DNA of 64,000 nt from Clostridia bacterium (lineage in GTDB: Bacteria > Bacillota > Clostridia > Christensenellales > Aristaeellaceae), in assembly GCA_017552535.1 (NCBI GenBank), contig JAFZPV010000038.1, positions 48,406 to 112,405 on the forward strand. The letters are read 5' to 3'. This document shows, piece after piece, positions 8,179 through 17,015 of the stretch. The notes below the pieces were generated by a model. The model searched no databases, was not told where the DNA came from, and worked only from the letters and a program-made list of their open reading frames with translations. Within the stretch, counting starts at the first letter, position 1; every line of letters starts with the position of its first letter. The position numbers and the translations under genes were made by a program.

Positions 8179-9389
8179 GATCTTTTCCTCCGAACCGCTT
8201 TGACGCCAGCGTCGAATTCTCCGCCCAGCATCTCCACGCTCACCAGGTCGTATGTGTTTATATCCTTGATGGAACTGACAATCCTTCCGTCAAGCCGTAC
8301 GCAGGCATAGCCGCGCTTTTTGATGTTGTCGGGATCGAGGGAGCGCAGCACGCGCATGATGCCTTCTGTTTTGATCCGCTCATCGCTCAAGCGTTTTTTA
8401 ACGGCACCGTCCAGGCGCGCTTTCTGGTTGGCAAGAGTTTCGTTTCTCTGCAGGATGAACGTCTCTCTGGGTGCCGAGAAGGCCCGGCAGCGCATCAGTG
8501 CCTGCAGGCGGAGCCTTCTCTTTTCCTGCGCGCTTTTCACAGACTGATCGAGCCTTGTGCGCAGGCTCCTCAGCTGCGCCTCCAGCTCATGTACATCTGC
8601 AACGGCAAGCTCGGCTGCGTTGGAAGGTGTGGCAGCCCGCAGATCCGCCGCAAAATCAGCGATGGTGAAATCCGTCTCGTGGCCGACACAGGATATTACG
8701 GGCGTACGGCAGCGGTAAATCGCACGGGCGACAGCTTCCTCGTTAAAGGCCCAAAGGTCCTCCATGCTTCCGCCGCCGCGGCCCACCAGGATCACTTCGG
8801 CTCGGCCATCCTTGTCAAGGGCCTCAACGGAGCGGGCGATCTCGAATTCAGCTCCCCTGCCCTGTACGGCGCAGGGAGCCAGGATGATGTTCACGCGGGG
8901 ATTGCGCGCATGCGCGACTTTGATGATATCCCTTACCGCCGCGCCGCTCAATGAAGTGGCAACGCCGATGGTGGAGACCTTCAGCGGTATCGGCTTTTTG
9001 GCGCTCTGATCGAAAAGGCCTTCCAACTGCAGGCGCATTTTCAGTTCCTCAAAGCGCCTGAAAAGGTCTCCCTGGCCGTCCTGCGTCATGCTGTCTACCA
9101 TCAGCTGGTATTTGCCCCCGGCCACGTACAGGCTCACCTGGCCTTTCGCGGTGACCTTTGTGCCCGTTTTCGGCAGGAACCTCAGCAGCGAAACGTTGGC
9201 GCGCCACATGGTGCAGCTGATCACGGCGCCTTCGTCTTTGAGCGTGAAATAGGCATGGCCGGAGCCTGCCTGTACCCTGTACTCGCCGATCTCGCCGCGC
9301 ACCTGTATGCGCTTGAGCATCGGGTCCATGTTCAGCTTGCCGCGTACGTATTCGTTGAGCTCGGTTACGCTTACGGTGAGTTCAGACAT
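8175..9389 (-). CDS. xseA: exodeoxyribonuclease VII large subunit
   Basis: A 404-residue catalytic subunit. The N-terminal OB-fold (about 1-100) is followed by the conserved core with LVGRGGGSMEDLWAFNEE and PVISCVGHETDFTIADFAADLRA-type segments, then a coiled-coil C-terminal region that recruits XseB. Length is normal. The start overlaps the end of the preceding folD-containing gene by 8 bases. It belongs to the asp23-to-tlyA run. Confidence 0.96.
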   Translation of the reverse strand: MSELTVSVTELNEYVRGKLNMDPMLKRIQVRGEIGEYRVQAGSGHAYFTLKDEGAVISCTMWRANVSLLRFLPKTGTKVTAKGQVSLYVAGGKYQLMVDSMTQDGQGDLFRRFEELKMRLQLEGLFDQSAKKPIPLKVSTIGVATSLSGAAVRDIIKVAHARNPRVNIILAPCAVQGRGAEFEIARSVEALDKDGRAEVILVGRGGGSMEDLWAFNEEAVARAIYRCRTPVISCVGHETDFTIADFAADLRAATPSNAAELAVADVHELEAQLRSLRTRLDQSVKSAQEKRRLRLQALMRCRAFSAPRETFILQRNETLANQKARLDGAVKKRLSDERIKTEGIMRVLRSLDPDNIKKRGYACVRLDGRIVSSIKDINTYDLVSVEMLGGEFDAGVKAVRRKRS

Positions 9390-11175
9390 TTTGCGTTTCC
9401 GCCGCGATGAGGGTGTTTTCCAGAAGCATCGCTATGGTCATGGGGCCTACGCCGCCCGGGACAGGAGTGATGAAAGAAGCAACTTCAGAGGCGCTTTCAA
9501 AGTCCACGTCTCCCGTGATGGTGCCGTCTTCGAGACGGTTGATGCCCACGTCCAGTACGGTGCAGCCGTTTTTCAGCATATCGCCGGTGATCAGGCGCGG
9601 TTTGCCCACCGCCGCGATCACGATGTCCGCCTGGGAAAGCACGGCCTTCAAGTCCTTCGTGCGGGAATGGCACAGCGTAACGGTAGCGTTTTCCCTCTGC
9701 AGCATCACGGCTACGGGTTTGCCCACCAGCACGCTTCTGCCGACCACCGCGGCATTTTGGCCCGATACCGGAATATGGTAGTATTTGAGAAGCTCCATGC
9801 AGCCCTTCGGCGTGCAGGGCTCAAGAGGCGCACGGTTTTTGAGCATCCGTCCGGCGTTTACGGAGTGAAGGCCGTCTACATCTTTGCGGGGATCGATGTG
9901 CTCGATGATCGATTCTTCGTTCAGATGCTTTGGAAGCGGCATCTGAACAAGGATACCGTTTACGTCGGGATTTTTGTTCAGGCTGTCGATCAGTTCAAGA
10001 AGTTCAGCCTCAGTGGTACCTTCTTTAAGCAGGATCGTTTCGCCGATAATGCCGACCTTTTCGCATGCCTTTTGCTTATTGCGCACATAGATGCAGCTTG
10101 CGGGATCATCGCCCACCAGGATCACGGTCAGATGCGCTTTTTTGCCGTGACTTTCTTCAAAGGCGGCTGCGCGGTTTTTAATGCTTTTTCTGATCTCACC
10201 CGATACGAGTTTTCCGTCAATGATCTGAGCCATATGTTTCCTTTCATTCATCTCTGCGCCGATCAGCGCTACGCCGCAGGCGTTGTCTCCCGAAAGTTCA
10301 GGCTTCCCCCAATACAAGCGTATCTCGTTGTTCAGTTTGGATACGCGCATCTTCAGCAGATTTCTCAGAAGATTTGAGGACGCAACTCCGCCCGCAATAA
10401 GGGCCCTGTTTACGCCGGCAGTTTTGCAGGCGCTGCATACGAGCCGCGCCACGGAGCGGGCAAGGAACGAATATACTTCGGCGGCGACGTCTTCTTTGCG
10501 CATGCCGCTTAACAGCATTTGCCTGACCCGGTTTTCGGCGCCGGAGAAAGAACAGGTCAGGTCTTTTTCGCTCACCGGTATCAGGTGCCTGGCTTCGCCT
10601 TTTACGGCAAGCTCCTCCAGATACCTTCCGGACGGAAATGGCAGCCCCATGCTGACGCCCGCGCGATCTACAAGCTGGCCGGCGTTCAAATCGCTGCTGC
10701 CGCCGATATCTTTGATTGAAAGCGTTTCATCGGTCAGGAGGGTTTGCGTCGTGCCGCCGGACAGGTGCAGCGCGACGAACGGACCGCAGGGTATGCCGGA
10801 ATCCTGCATGGCTGCCCGTATGTGGCCCTGCTGGTGGGAAGTAAAATATGCAGGCACGTTCAGTGCCGCGGCGATGGCCCGGGCAAAGGATGCGCCTGCC
10901 GTAAACACGGGCATATAACTGTCCAGGGCGTCTCTTGGTCTATCCGAAGCGCAAACGCAGCCGATACGTACATTTGGGCACTCCGACAGCATTTCCTCCA
11001 AAAGGGCCGGCAAGGCGCGCACGTGCTGGAACACGCCGTCAGACTGCCGCAAGCCTTTTTCTCCTTCCGGCACCGAAAGCAGTTTTCGCTTGGATTGAAC
11101 AACGCGTCCGGCGCTTGCCAAAGCGACGGACGTGGTGTAGCAGCTCGTATCGATGCCGAGGGTCAGTTCATTCAT
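9382..11175 (-). CDS. folD: TsaD-like protein fused to methylenetetrahydrofolate dehydrogenase/cyclohydrolase (FolD)
   Basis: One open frame of 597 codons joins two proteins. Residues 1-314 resemble TsaD/Kae1 (peptidase M22): IDTSCYTTS at the start, the metal-binding HQQGH, LSGGTTQ, GGVASSNLLR and SGDNACGVA. This part is a paralogue rather than a clear t6A synthase. Residues 315-597 are a full-length FolD (283 residues): the substrate Lys in YVRNKQKACEKVGI, VQMPLPKHL, DVDGLHSVN, the NADP site VVGRSVLVGKP and PVPGGVGPMT. FolD interconverts methylene-, methenyl- and 10-formyl-tetrahydrofolate. In related genomes these are usually adjacent separate genes. An internal ribosome site lies before Met315, so free FolD may also be made. 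Confidence 0.9.
   Translation of the reverse strand: MNELTLGIDTSCYTTSVALASAGRVVQSKRKLLSVPEGEKGLRQSDGVFQHVRALPALLEEMLSECPNVRIGCVCASDRPRDALDSYMPVFTAGASFARAIAAALNVPAYFTSHQQGHIRAAMQDSGIPCGPFVALHLSGGTTQTLLTDETLSIKDIGGSSDLNAGQLVDRAGVSMGLPFPSGRYLEELAVKGEARHLIPVSEKDLTCSFSGAENRVRQMLLSGMRKEDVAAEVYSFLARSVARLVCSACKTAGVNRALIAGGVASSNLLRNLLKMRVSKLNNEIRLYWGKPELSGDNACGVALIGAEMNERKHMAQIIDGKLVSGEIRKSIKNRAAAFEESHGKKAHLTVILVGDDPASCIYVRNKQKACEKVGIIGETILLKEGTTEAELLELIDSLNKNPDVNGILVQMPLPKHLNEESIIEHIDPRKDVDGLHSVNAGRMLKNRAPLEPCTPKGCMELLKYYHIPVSGQNAAVVGRSVLVGKPVAVMLQRENATVTLCHSRTKDLKAVLSQADIVIAAVGKPRLITGDMLKNGCTVLDVGINRLEDGTITGDVDFESASEVASFITPVPGGVGPMTIAMLLENTLIAAETQNV
10231..10242 (-). promoter_or_regulatory. Internal ribosome binding site and ATG for the FolD half
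   Basis: On the minus strand AAAGGA, with AGGA at 10239-10242, lies 5 bases before ATG 10233-10231. That ATG begins MAQIIDGK, the normal FolD N-terminus. It is embedded in the open TsaD-like frame, so free FolD could be made from here. Confidence 0.6.
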
Positions 11176-11572
11176 TTTTAAGGCTCCGCGCCAGGCTGCC
11201 GAGCACGCCGTTGATGAACGCGCCGGCCTTGTCTGTGGAATACTGGTGCGCCAGCTCGACGGCTTCGTTTATAACGATGCTGTCGGCAAGATCCGTTTTG
11301 GTCAGCTCGTATGCCGCGATCAAAAGGATCGCCCGATCCACGCGAGAGAGGCGCTCGAGCTTCCAGCCCTCCTGCAGGAAAGAAGCGATCTTTTCGTCCA
11401 GTTCTTCATGATCGCGTATCACACCTTCAACGAGCTGGTTCATAAAATCCGCTTCCGGCTCGTCGGGCATTATATCCAGAAGGCCCGTAAGCGTTTCGTT
11501 TCCGCCGTCCCCGCCCAGCTCCCACTCATAAACGAGCTTCATCGCGCAGGCTCTTGCGTTTCTTCTGTCCAT
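11168..11572 (-). CDS. nusB: transcription antitermination protein NusB
   Basis: A 134-residue all-helical RNA-binding protein that works with NusE (S10) at boxA in rRNA antitermination. The RRNARACAMKLVYEWE start, the DRAILLIAAYEL helix and the INEAVELAHQYSTDKAGAFING end are diagnostic. It follows the Asp23-type gene by 3 bases and overlaps the next gene by 8 bases. Confidence 0.95.
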   Translation of the reverse strand: MDRRNARACAMKLVYEWELGGDGGNETLTGLLDIMPDEPEADFMNQLVEGVIRDHEELDEKIASFLQEGWKLERLSRVDRAILLIAAYELTKTDLADSIVINEAVELAHQYSTDKAGAFINGVLGSLARSLKNE

Positions 11573-11575
11573 GTT

Positions 11576-12046
11576 TTATTCCTCGGCGGGCTGGTCGCTC
11601 GTCTGTTTATCTTCGGTCTGCGCAGGTTCTTCTTCCTTCTGCCCGAGCAGGTAGCTTCTGTACTCGATCTCAGCGGCTTCGCGGTTTTCCTTGGCGAAGC
11701 TTAAGCCGGTCACGTGAACGTCAACGTTTTTGACAGTCATGGCCGTCATCTGTTCGATGTTTTTGATGATGCCTTCCTGGATCTCGCGGCAGACCTGCGG
11801 AACAGGATAGCCGTATTCCACCACCACGGACACCGCTACGCTCACAGTGTTGTCTTTTACGTCCACCTTGATGCCGCGGGAAGCGCTTTTGACCGTTACG
11901 GGCTTTTTTGATTTCTTCTCGTATCTTTCGATCCCTTCCACTTCCGTAAGGGCGATACCGGCGATGGTGGCAAGCACGTCCGGAGCGAACGAGACAGAAC
12001 CGTTATTGACAGTATCGAGTTTCAGATCAACGGTATTTTCCGGCAT
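11576..12046 (-). CDS. Asp23/Gls24 family envelope stress response protein
   Basis: A 156-residue DUF322 (alkaline shock protein 23) protein. In Staphylococcus, Asp23 lies under the membrane, anchored by AmaP, and responds to cell-wall stress. Seen: ISFAPDVLATIAGIAL-like core, GVKVDVKDNTVSVAVSVVVEYG-like strands and a C-terminal Glu/Gln-rich tail. The position just before nusB is typical of Clostridia. ATG 12046 is preferred because GGAGGG lies 7 bases before it but only one base before the ATG at 12052. It heads the long minus-strand run. Confidence 0.9.
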   Translation of the reverse strand: MPENTVDLKLDTVNNGSVSFAPDVLATIAGIALTEVEGIERYEKKSKKPVTVKSASRGIKVDVKDNTVSVAVSVVVEYGYPVPQVCREIQEGIIKNIEQMTAMTVKNVDVHVTGLSFAKENREAAEIEYRSYLLGQKEEEPAQTEDKQTSDQPAEE

Positions 12047-12079
12047 TTTCATCCCTCCAAGCGATTGGCAGTTACATAT

Positions 12080-12108
12080 ATTATATCAGATATGCTTTGG
12101 AAACGCAA
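12080..12108 (-). promoter_or_regulatory. Promoter of the asp23-nusB-folD-xse-ispA-dxs run
   Basis: Minus strand: -35 TTGCGT (12103-12108), a 17-base spacer and -10 TATAAT (12080-12085). It lies about 35 bases before the Asp23 start. Confidence 0.65.
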
Positions 12109-12156
12109 CTGCTGACAAATACTTTAAAAAACCTTTCGATATACTGCACATACATG

Positions 12157-12184
12157 CAAAACGCCGCCGGTCTCCCGGCGGCGT
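12157..12184 (-). terminator. Terminator after the 640-residue membrane protein
   Basis: A perfect 10-bp GC stem (12161-12170 with 12175-12184) with a 4-base loop is followed on the minus strand by TTTTG. It insulates the asp23 run from the gene upstream. Confidence 0.85.
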
Positions 12185-12206
12185 GTAGTGGTAAGAAAGG
12201 CTTAGC

Positions 12207-14129
12207 TTACTTGCCTTCGCGGGCAGCGAGCTTTTCCTTGATGCCGAAGTACAGATGCACGCCTGCGACCACAAGCAGGACCGCAAAGCCGATGGTGTGC
12301 AGCGTGTGCTTGTCGCCAAGCTTCAGGAAGTCGCTGGCGAGGTAGGCGATCACGCCCAGCAGACCGGCGAGGGTCGGGCAGATGGCGGAGCCGAAGCTGT
12401 CCCTCTTGATGATGGCGAACACCAGGCCCAGAACGAGCAGCACCAGCAGCACGATGGGCATAAGGATCGCAGAGTTGCGGGAGTAGCCGTACACCTGATA
12501 GGCGACTTCTTTTTCGAAGGTGTCTTTCAGATCCTCAGGGAAGCCGACGAAGCCCAGGATGGAAACTTCTTTGGTTCCGTCGTATTCTACGCTGGTTCCG
12601 AAGGAAGTGGTCTTGGTATCGCCGTTGGCGAAGGTGATGTCAACCTTGCCCACGGTGTCGGTGTTCCTCTTGGAATACTTCACGGTGCAGGGGGTCTTCA
12701 TCAGGGTGTCTTCTGTCTGCTTGGCTTCCAGTTCGTCAGCCTCGAACTCGTCGAGAGAATAGCGCTTGACCGCAGCGGGCTTGAAGGTATCCTCGGCGGG
12801 CTCCTCTTCGGCCTCGGGGACGGTGATTCCGTACTTCTCGTACAGGGCGGTGATGTTCTTGAGCTGCTTTTCGATGTTGGCGGGGATCTTGGCAGCCTTG
12901 TCAGTGGTCTGCTTCTTTTCGCCGGCCTTCAGGGCAGCGGCGGTTTCGGAATCAGCCTTCTTGGCGGCAGCGGCGGCTGCGTTGCTCTTCGCCTTCATGG
13001 CGTTGAGCTTGCCGTACACCTGCTCGTCGCGCTCTTCGTCGCTGATGCGGGAAGCGATCTCGTCCAGGGTCTTTTCTACGGCGCCCTTCACGTCGTCAGC
13101 ACTGAGCTCGCCGGCGGCAGCCATAAATTCCTTGTACAGATCCATCTTCTCAGCAGCGCTGAGCTTGGGCATGATCTGGTCGTAGAGCTTGTTCTCGGGC
13201 TTTCTGTCGGTGATGGCAGCAAACTCGTCGGGATACTTGGTGGCCAGGAACTTTTTGAAGTCGCCGTCCTTGGATACGGCATAGCCCACGATGAAATCGT
13301 CGGGATAAGCTTCGCGGATGGCATCGTTGTAGGCATCAGTGGTTTCGGTGACCCAGGCAAAGCTGGCGTCGATGTCCTCGGCGTATGCACCCTTCACAGC
13401 TTCGTAGGCCTGATTGAGGGCAGCTTCTGCACGGGCAAGGTTGGCTTCGGCAGTGGCCTTGAAGCCTTCAGCCTTGACCAGTTCCTTCTCGGCCTTGGCG
13501 ATAGCGTCGGTGAGTACCTTGTAATCCACGTCGGCCTCGTTCGCTTCCGTGGCAGGAGCTTCGGCGGCAGGCGCTTCAGCAGCTTCTTCAGACGCAGCTT
13601 CTTCAGATGCGGCACCGGCGGCTTCCGCTTCGGCGGCGGCTTCGATGGCTTCCGCGGAGAACGGGGTCTTGCCAAGCTTCACGGCCACCAGGTTGGCAGC
13701 GGAGATCAGCTCTTCGAGCTTTTTGTCACACTCGTGGATGTAGGTCTCGCAGTCTTCAACGTTCTGGGCGATGGCATTGTAGTTGTCAAGGCAGGTGTTG
13801 AAGGTGGCGATAGTGTTCTTCTGGTTGACGCGCAGGATGTTGGTGGTGTACAGAGTGGAAGAATTGTTCTTTCCGTCGGTACCGACTTCGATCCTCTGGT
13901 AACCGTCCTGATCCTCGGTGGCGCCGCTCAGAACCCAGGTGCGTCCGTACAGGATGTTCTGGTCGCCCATGGTCTTGCCGTCAGCGGAATTCTCCGGCAC
14001 GAGGGTGGTGGCATTCTTGCCGTAGGTGAAGTAGGGGCTCAGCATCATGATGATCAGCACAAGGCAGAGTATGGCGATCACACAGCTGAACCAACGGGAA
14101 CGGTTCATTTTGATCTCGTAAGTCTTCAA
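12207..14129 (-). CDS. unrecognised membrane protein with an Ala/Glu-rich helical extracytoplasmic region
   Basis: I do not recognise a family. The 640 residues comprise one N-terminal membrane segment (about 14-33), a large hydrophilic region (about 35-530) and three C-terminal membrane segments (about 545-625). The hydrophilic part contains an Ala/Glu low-complexity run near 155-205 and predicted coiled coils before and after it, ending in a beta-like stretch with FANGDTKTTSFGTSVEYDG. The start is TTG 14129, with GAGGAG six bases upstream. It has its own strong promoter and terminator, so it is a single-gene unit. A structural or scaffold role is only a guess. Confidence 0.75.
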   Translation of the reverse strand: MKTYEIKMNRSRWFSCVIAILCLVLIIMMLSPYFTYGKNATTLVPENSADGKTMGDQNILYGRTWVLSGATEDQDGYQRIEVGTDGKNNSSTLYTTNILRVNQKNTIATFNTCLDNYNAIAQNVEDCETYIHECDKKLEELISAANLVAVKLGKTPFSAEAIEAAAEAEAAGAASEEAASEEAAEAPAAEAPATEANEADVDYKVLTDAIAKAEKELVKAEGFKATAEANLARAEAALNQAYEAVKGAYAEDIDASFAWVTETTDAYNDAIREAYPDDFIVGYAVSKDGDFKKFLATKYPDEFAAITDRKPENKLYDQIMPKLSAAEKMDLYKEFMAAAGELSADDVKGAVEKTLDEIASRISDEERDEQVYGKLNAMKAKSNAAAAAAKKADSETAAALKAGEKKQTTDKAAKIPANIEKQLKNITALYEKYGITVPEAEEEPAEDTFKPAAVKRYSLDEFEADELEAKQTEDTLMKTPCTVKYSKRNTDTVGKVDITFANGDTKTTSFGTSVEYDGTKEVSILGFVGFPEDLKDTFEKEVAYQVYGYSRNSAILMPIVLLVLLVLGLVFAIIKRDSFGSAICPTLAGLLGVIAYLASDFLKLGDKHTLHTIGFAVLLVVAGVHLYFGIKEKLAAREGK

Positions 14130-14167
14130 GTTTTTCTCCTCGCTTCCTTTTATATTTGGCTGTATAG

Positions 14168-14196
14168 ATTTTACAGCAGCTTAATGGCGTTGTCAA
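14168..14196 (-). promoter_or_regulatory. Consensus promoter of the 640-residue membrane protein gene
   Basis: Minus strand: -35 TTGACA (14191-14196), a 17-base spacer and -10 TAAAAT (14168-14173). It is nearly perfect for the housekeeping sigma factor, so high expression is likely. Confidence 0.8.
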
Positions 14197-14253
14197 TAGA
14201 TTTCGTGCAGTATTTTCGGCACTTTGAAAAAAATGTGCAGTTTTTTGGGGCTG

Positions 14254-15153
14254 TCAGGCGTTCTCCCAGACCTCCGGGTCCATCTTCCGGAAGGTAAGCT
14301 CGCAGCTTTTGTTGCTTACGCGGGTGCGCGGAGGCACAGATCCGGTAACAAAGGCGTTGGAACCGATCAGGCAGTCGTCGCCTATCTCGGTCTCGCCGCC
14401 CAGGATGGACGCCCCTGCATACACGGTCACCCGGTTTCCCAGTGTGGGATGGCGTTTTACTCCCTCCAGCATGTGCCCCTTGCGGGTGGAAAGCGCACCC
14501 AGCGTTACGCCCTGGTACAGTTTTACGTAGTCTCCGATCACGGTGGTCTCGCCGATCACGACGCCGGTTCCGTGATCGATGAAGAAGTAACTGCCGATGC
14601 GCGCGCCGGCGTTGATATCGATGCCTGTCTTTTCGTGGGCGTATTCCGTCATCATTCTGGGAATGATGGGAAGGCCGAGGGTATACAGAACATGAGACAG
14701 CCGGTACACGGTGATCGCCAGCAGGCCGGGATACGAAAATATCACGTCCACCCGAGACATGGCCGCGGGATCGCCCGAATACAGCGCCTCCACATCCGTA
14801 GCCAGTATCTTCTGCACTTCCGGCAGGCGCGAAACGAACTCCGCCACGATGGACTCTGCCCGGCTTTCAGCTTCTTCTAACGGGCATACGGTGCGCAGCG
14901 CCGCCTTTGCCTGAGTAAACAGTTCAGCGCTCACGGAGCTTAACGTGCTGCCCAGCGCGTAGGCGTTGTCCTGCTGCGCGGGCGTTTCGAAAAAACCGGG
15001 GAACATCACGCTTCTGAGTTTTTTGGTGATCTCCACGATCTTATCCCTGTCGGGAAGCTTGTGCCCGGACACAGACATATTCTCGTATGTGCGGCTGAAC
15101 GAAAGCATCTTCTCCGCTGCGGTGCTTACAGCGTTACGTATCGCGTTTGACAT
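14254..15153 (-). CDS. cysE: serine O-acetyltransferase (CysE/EpsC type)
   Basis: A 299-residue enzyme that makes O-acetylserine from serine and acetyl-CoA, the first step of cysteine synthesis. A helical N-terminal region (1-180) precedes a left-handed beta-helix of hexapeptide repeats. The active-site segment IDHGTGVVIGETTVIGD, then LYQGVTLGAL and the RHPTLGN loop, are present. ATG 15153 is chosen: AGGAAGGA precedes it, and the 23 codons upstream in frame lie inside topB. It overlaps the end of topB by 20 bases. No cysK is nearby. Confidence 0.92.
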   Translation of the reverse strand: MSNAIRNAVSTAAEKMLSFSRTYENMSVSGHKLPDRDKIVEITKKLRSVMFPGFFETPAQQDNAYALGSTLSSVSAELFTQAKAALRTVCPLEEAESRAESIVAEFVSRLPEVQKILATDVEALYSGDPAAMSRVDVIFSYPGLLAITVYRLSHVLYTLGLPIIPRMMTEYAHEKTGIDINAGARIGSYFFIDHGTGVVIGETTVIGDYVKLYQGVTLGALSTRKGHMLEGVKRHPTLGNRVTVYAGASILGGETEIGDDCLIGSNAFVTGSVPPRTRVSNKSCELTFRKMDPEVWENA

Positions 15154-17002
15154 AGGTCTTTTTCCTTCCTGTATTTCGTACTTCTTCGGGGAAGCGTACG
15201 TTTTTGGCTGAGCGCAGGGCATAATCCGTAAGGAATCGGCTGTAGGTGCGTATGCTCAGCATGAACTTACTTTCTTTTTCCTGAATGACCGCCTGATCGT
15301 TTATGCGGGAAAGCTTTGCCAGCGCCCTTTCCCATTTTCCAGTGGTCAGCGCGCTGGACATTTCGTCCGGCACGACTTCTATGAGCTTCTGGCCTTTCTC
15401 CGTGGAAACGAGGGTCTTCTTTTCCCGTTTGATATAGCCTACCTGGATCAGCCTCTGGATGATTGCGGCGCGGGTAGCGGGCGTCCCCAGGCCGGCGTCC
15501 TTCATTTTCTCACGCAGCTCTTCGTCGTCAATGGTCTTTCCGGCGTCCTCCATGGATTTGAGCAGCGTGTCTTCGGTGTATCTGGCGGGCGGCTTGGTTT
15601 TCAACTGTTTGGCCGCGGCGCTTTTGAGCTTTGTCTGATCGCCGTTTTTTACTTCCGGCAAATGCAGCGTAAGTTCCGCCTTGTCGTCCTTTTCGTCCTT
15701 CTCCCCCGCGTATACGGCTTTCCATCCTTCCCTGACCACGTTGTTGAGCGACGTTTTGAAATGCTCGTTTTCGCATTCCGTTACGATGGAGAGCGCGTCG
15801 TACTCGTAGGCGGGATAATGGTTGGCGATCAGGCGGCGGCAGACCATGTCGTAGATGTTCTTTTCTTCCTGCGTCAGGGTATCCAGCATTGGCTGCTTTT
15901 CGGTGGGCACGATGGCGTGATGGTCGCTGATCTTTGTGTTATCGTATATCCTTTCCGCTGTGGCAAGAGGTTTTACCTGATCGACCAGCGATATGTACGG
16001 TTCCGGCAGGCGGCACAGCGTGGAGGCGATCTTCGGTTTCATGTCGTCCGGCAGGTACCTTGAATCCGTGCGCGGGTAGGTGAGCAGTTTATGCCTTTCA
16101 TAAAGCGCCTGGGCGAGAGAAAGCGTCTTTTCGGCGCTGTAACCGTATTTGCGGTTGGCTTCACGCTGAAGCGTGGTCAGGTCGTAGAGCCTGTCCGCGT
16201 TCACGCGCTTGTGCTCCGTGCGGCATTCCGTGACCGTTCCGGTTTTTCCTTTGGTCTTGCGGATCACTTCTTCCGCCGCTTCTTTGGTTTTGATGCGGGT
16301 CTCTTTGGTATTTGGATCGAACCAGGTGCCCTTCCAGTTTTCAAACTGCGCGGTGACCTCCCAGTAATCCTCAGGCACGAAAGCACTGATCTCCCGGTCC
16401 CGCTTTACGATCAGCGCCAGCGTTGGCGTTTGCACGCGGCCTACAGACAGCAGCCGTCCGTACCTCAGAGTGAAGGCGCGGCTCGCGTTCATGCCCACCA
16501 GCCAGTCGGCTTCGGAGCGGCATCTGGCAGAGGCGTAGAGGCCTTCATAATCAGCAGAAGGGCGTAGGTTTTCAAAGCCGCTGAGGATGGCCGCGTCCGT
16601 CATGGAGGATATCCACAGGCGCTGAAAAGGCTTTTTGCAGCCCGCCATCTGATATATATAGCGGAATATCAGTTCGCCTTCGCGCCCGGAGTCTGTGGCG
16701 CAGATGATGGAAGAGACCTCTTTGTCATTCATGAGCTTTTTCAGGATTCTGAACTGGGACGCGGTGTTTTTGATCACCTTGAGCGGAATGTTTTCCGGCA
16801 GGATCGGGAGGTCTTCCCGCCGCCACTTGGCGTATCTTTCGTCCAGCTCGTCAGGTTCCTGCAGGGTCACAAGGTGGCCGATCGCCCAGCTGACGATGTA
16901 GTTTTCGCCGACCAGGCAGCCGTCGCCCTTTTCCCTCGCCTTCAGCACCCGCGCGATATCCCGGCCAACGGATGGCTTTTCCGCCACCACCAGCGTTTTC
17001 AT
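15134..17002 (-). CDS. topB: DNA topoisomerase III
   Basis: A 622-residue type IA topoisomerase that passes single strands through a transient nick to unlink DNA. The N-terminal TOPRIM domain has VVAEKPSVGRDIA and the acidic ATDSGREGEL motif. RYGRLLSVGRVQTPTLALI is the family signature, and the catalytic Tyr309 sits in TYPRTDSRYL. The C-terminal half carries GLGTPATRA. No C-terminal zinc fingers are seen, so it is of the short TopB type. GGAGG precedes the start by 7 bases. Confidence 0.95.
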   Translation of the reverse strand: MKTLVVAEKPSVGRDIARVLKAREKGDGCLVGENYIVSWAIGHLVTLQEPDELDERYAKWRREDLPILPENIPLKVIKNTASQFRILKKLMNDKEVSSIICATDSGREGELIFRYIYQMAGCKKPFQRLWISSMTDAAILSGFENLRPSADYEGLYASARCRSEADWLVGMNASRAFTLRYGRLLSVGRVQTPTLALIVKRDREISAFVPEDYWEVTAQFENWKGTWFDPNTKETRIKTKEAAEEVIRKTKGKTGTVTECRTEHKRVNADRLYDLTTLQREANRKYGYSAEKTLSLAQALYERHKLLTYPRTDSRYLPDDMKPKIASTLCRLPEPYISLVDQVKPLATAERIYDNTKISDHHAIVPTEKQPMLDTLTQEEKNIYDMVCRRLIANHYPAYEYDALSIVTECENEHFKTSLNNVVREGWKAVYAGEKDEKDDKAELTLHLPEVKNGDQTKLKSAAAKQLKTKPPARYTEDTLLKSMEDAGKTIDDEELREKMKDAGLGTPATRAAIIQRLIQVGYIKREKKTLVSTEKGQKLIEVVPDEMSSALTTGKWERALAKLSRINDQAVIQEKESKFMLSIRTYSRFLTDYALRSAKNVRFPEEVRNTGRKKTYVKRDT

Positions 17003-17015
17003 CCGCTATCCTCCG

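Noticed and set aside
12255-14297. 680-codon open frame on the + strand
   Set aside because: Entirely antisense to the Ala/Glu-rich membrane protein, which has its own promoter, ribosome site and terminator. The repetitive GC-rich codons explain the open antisense frame.
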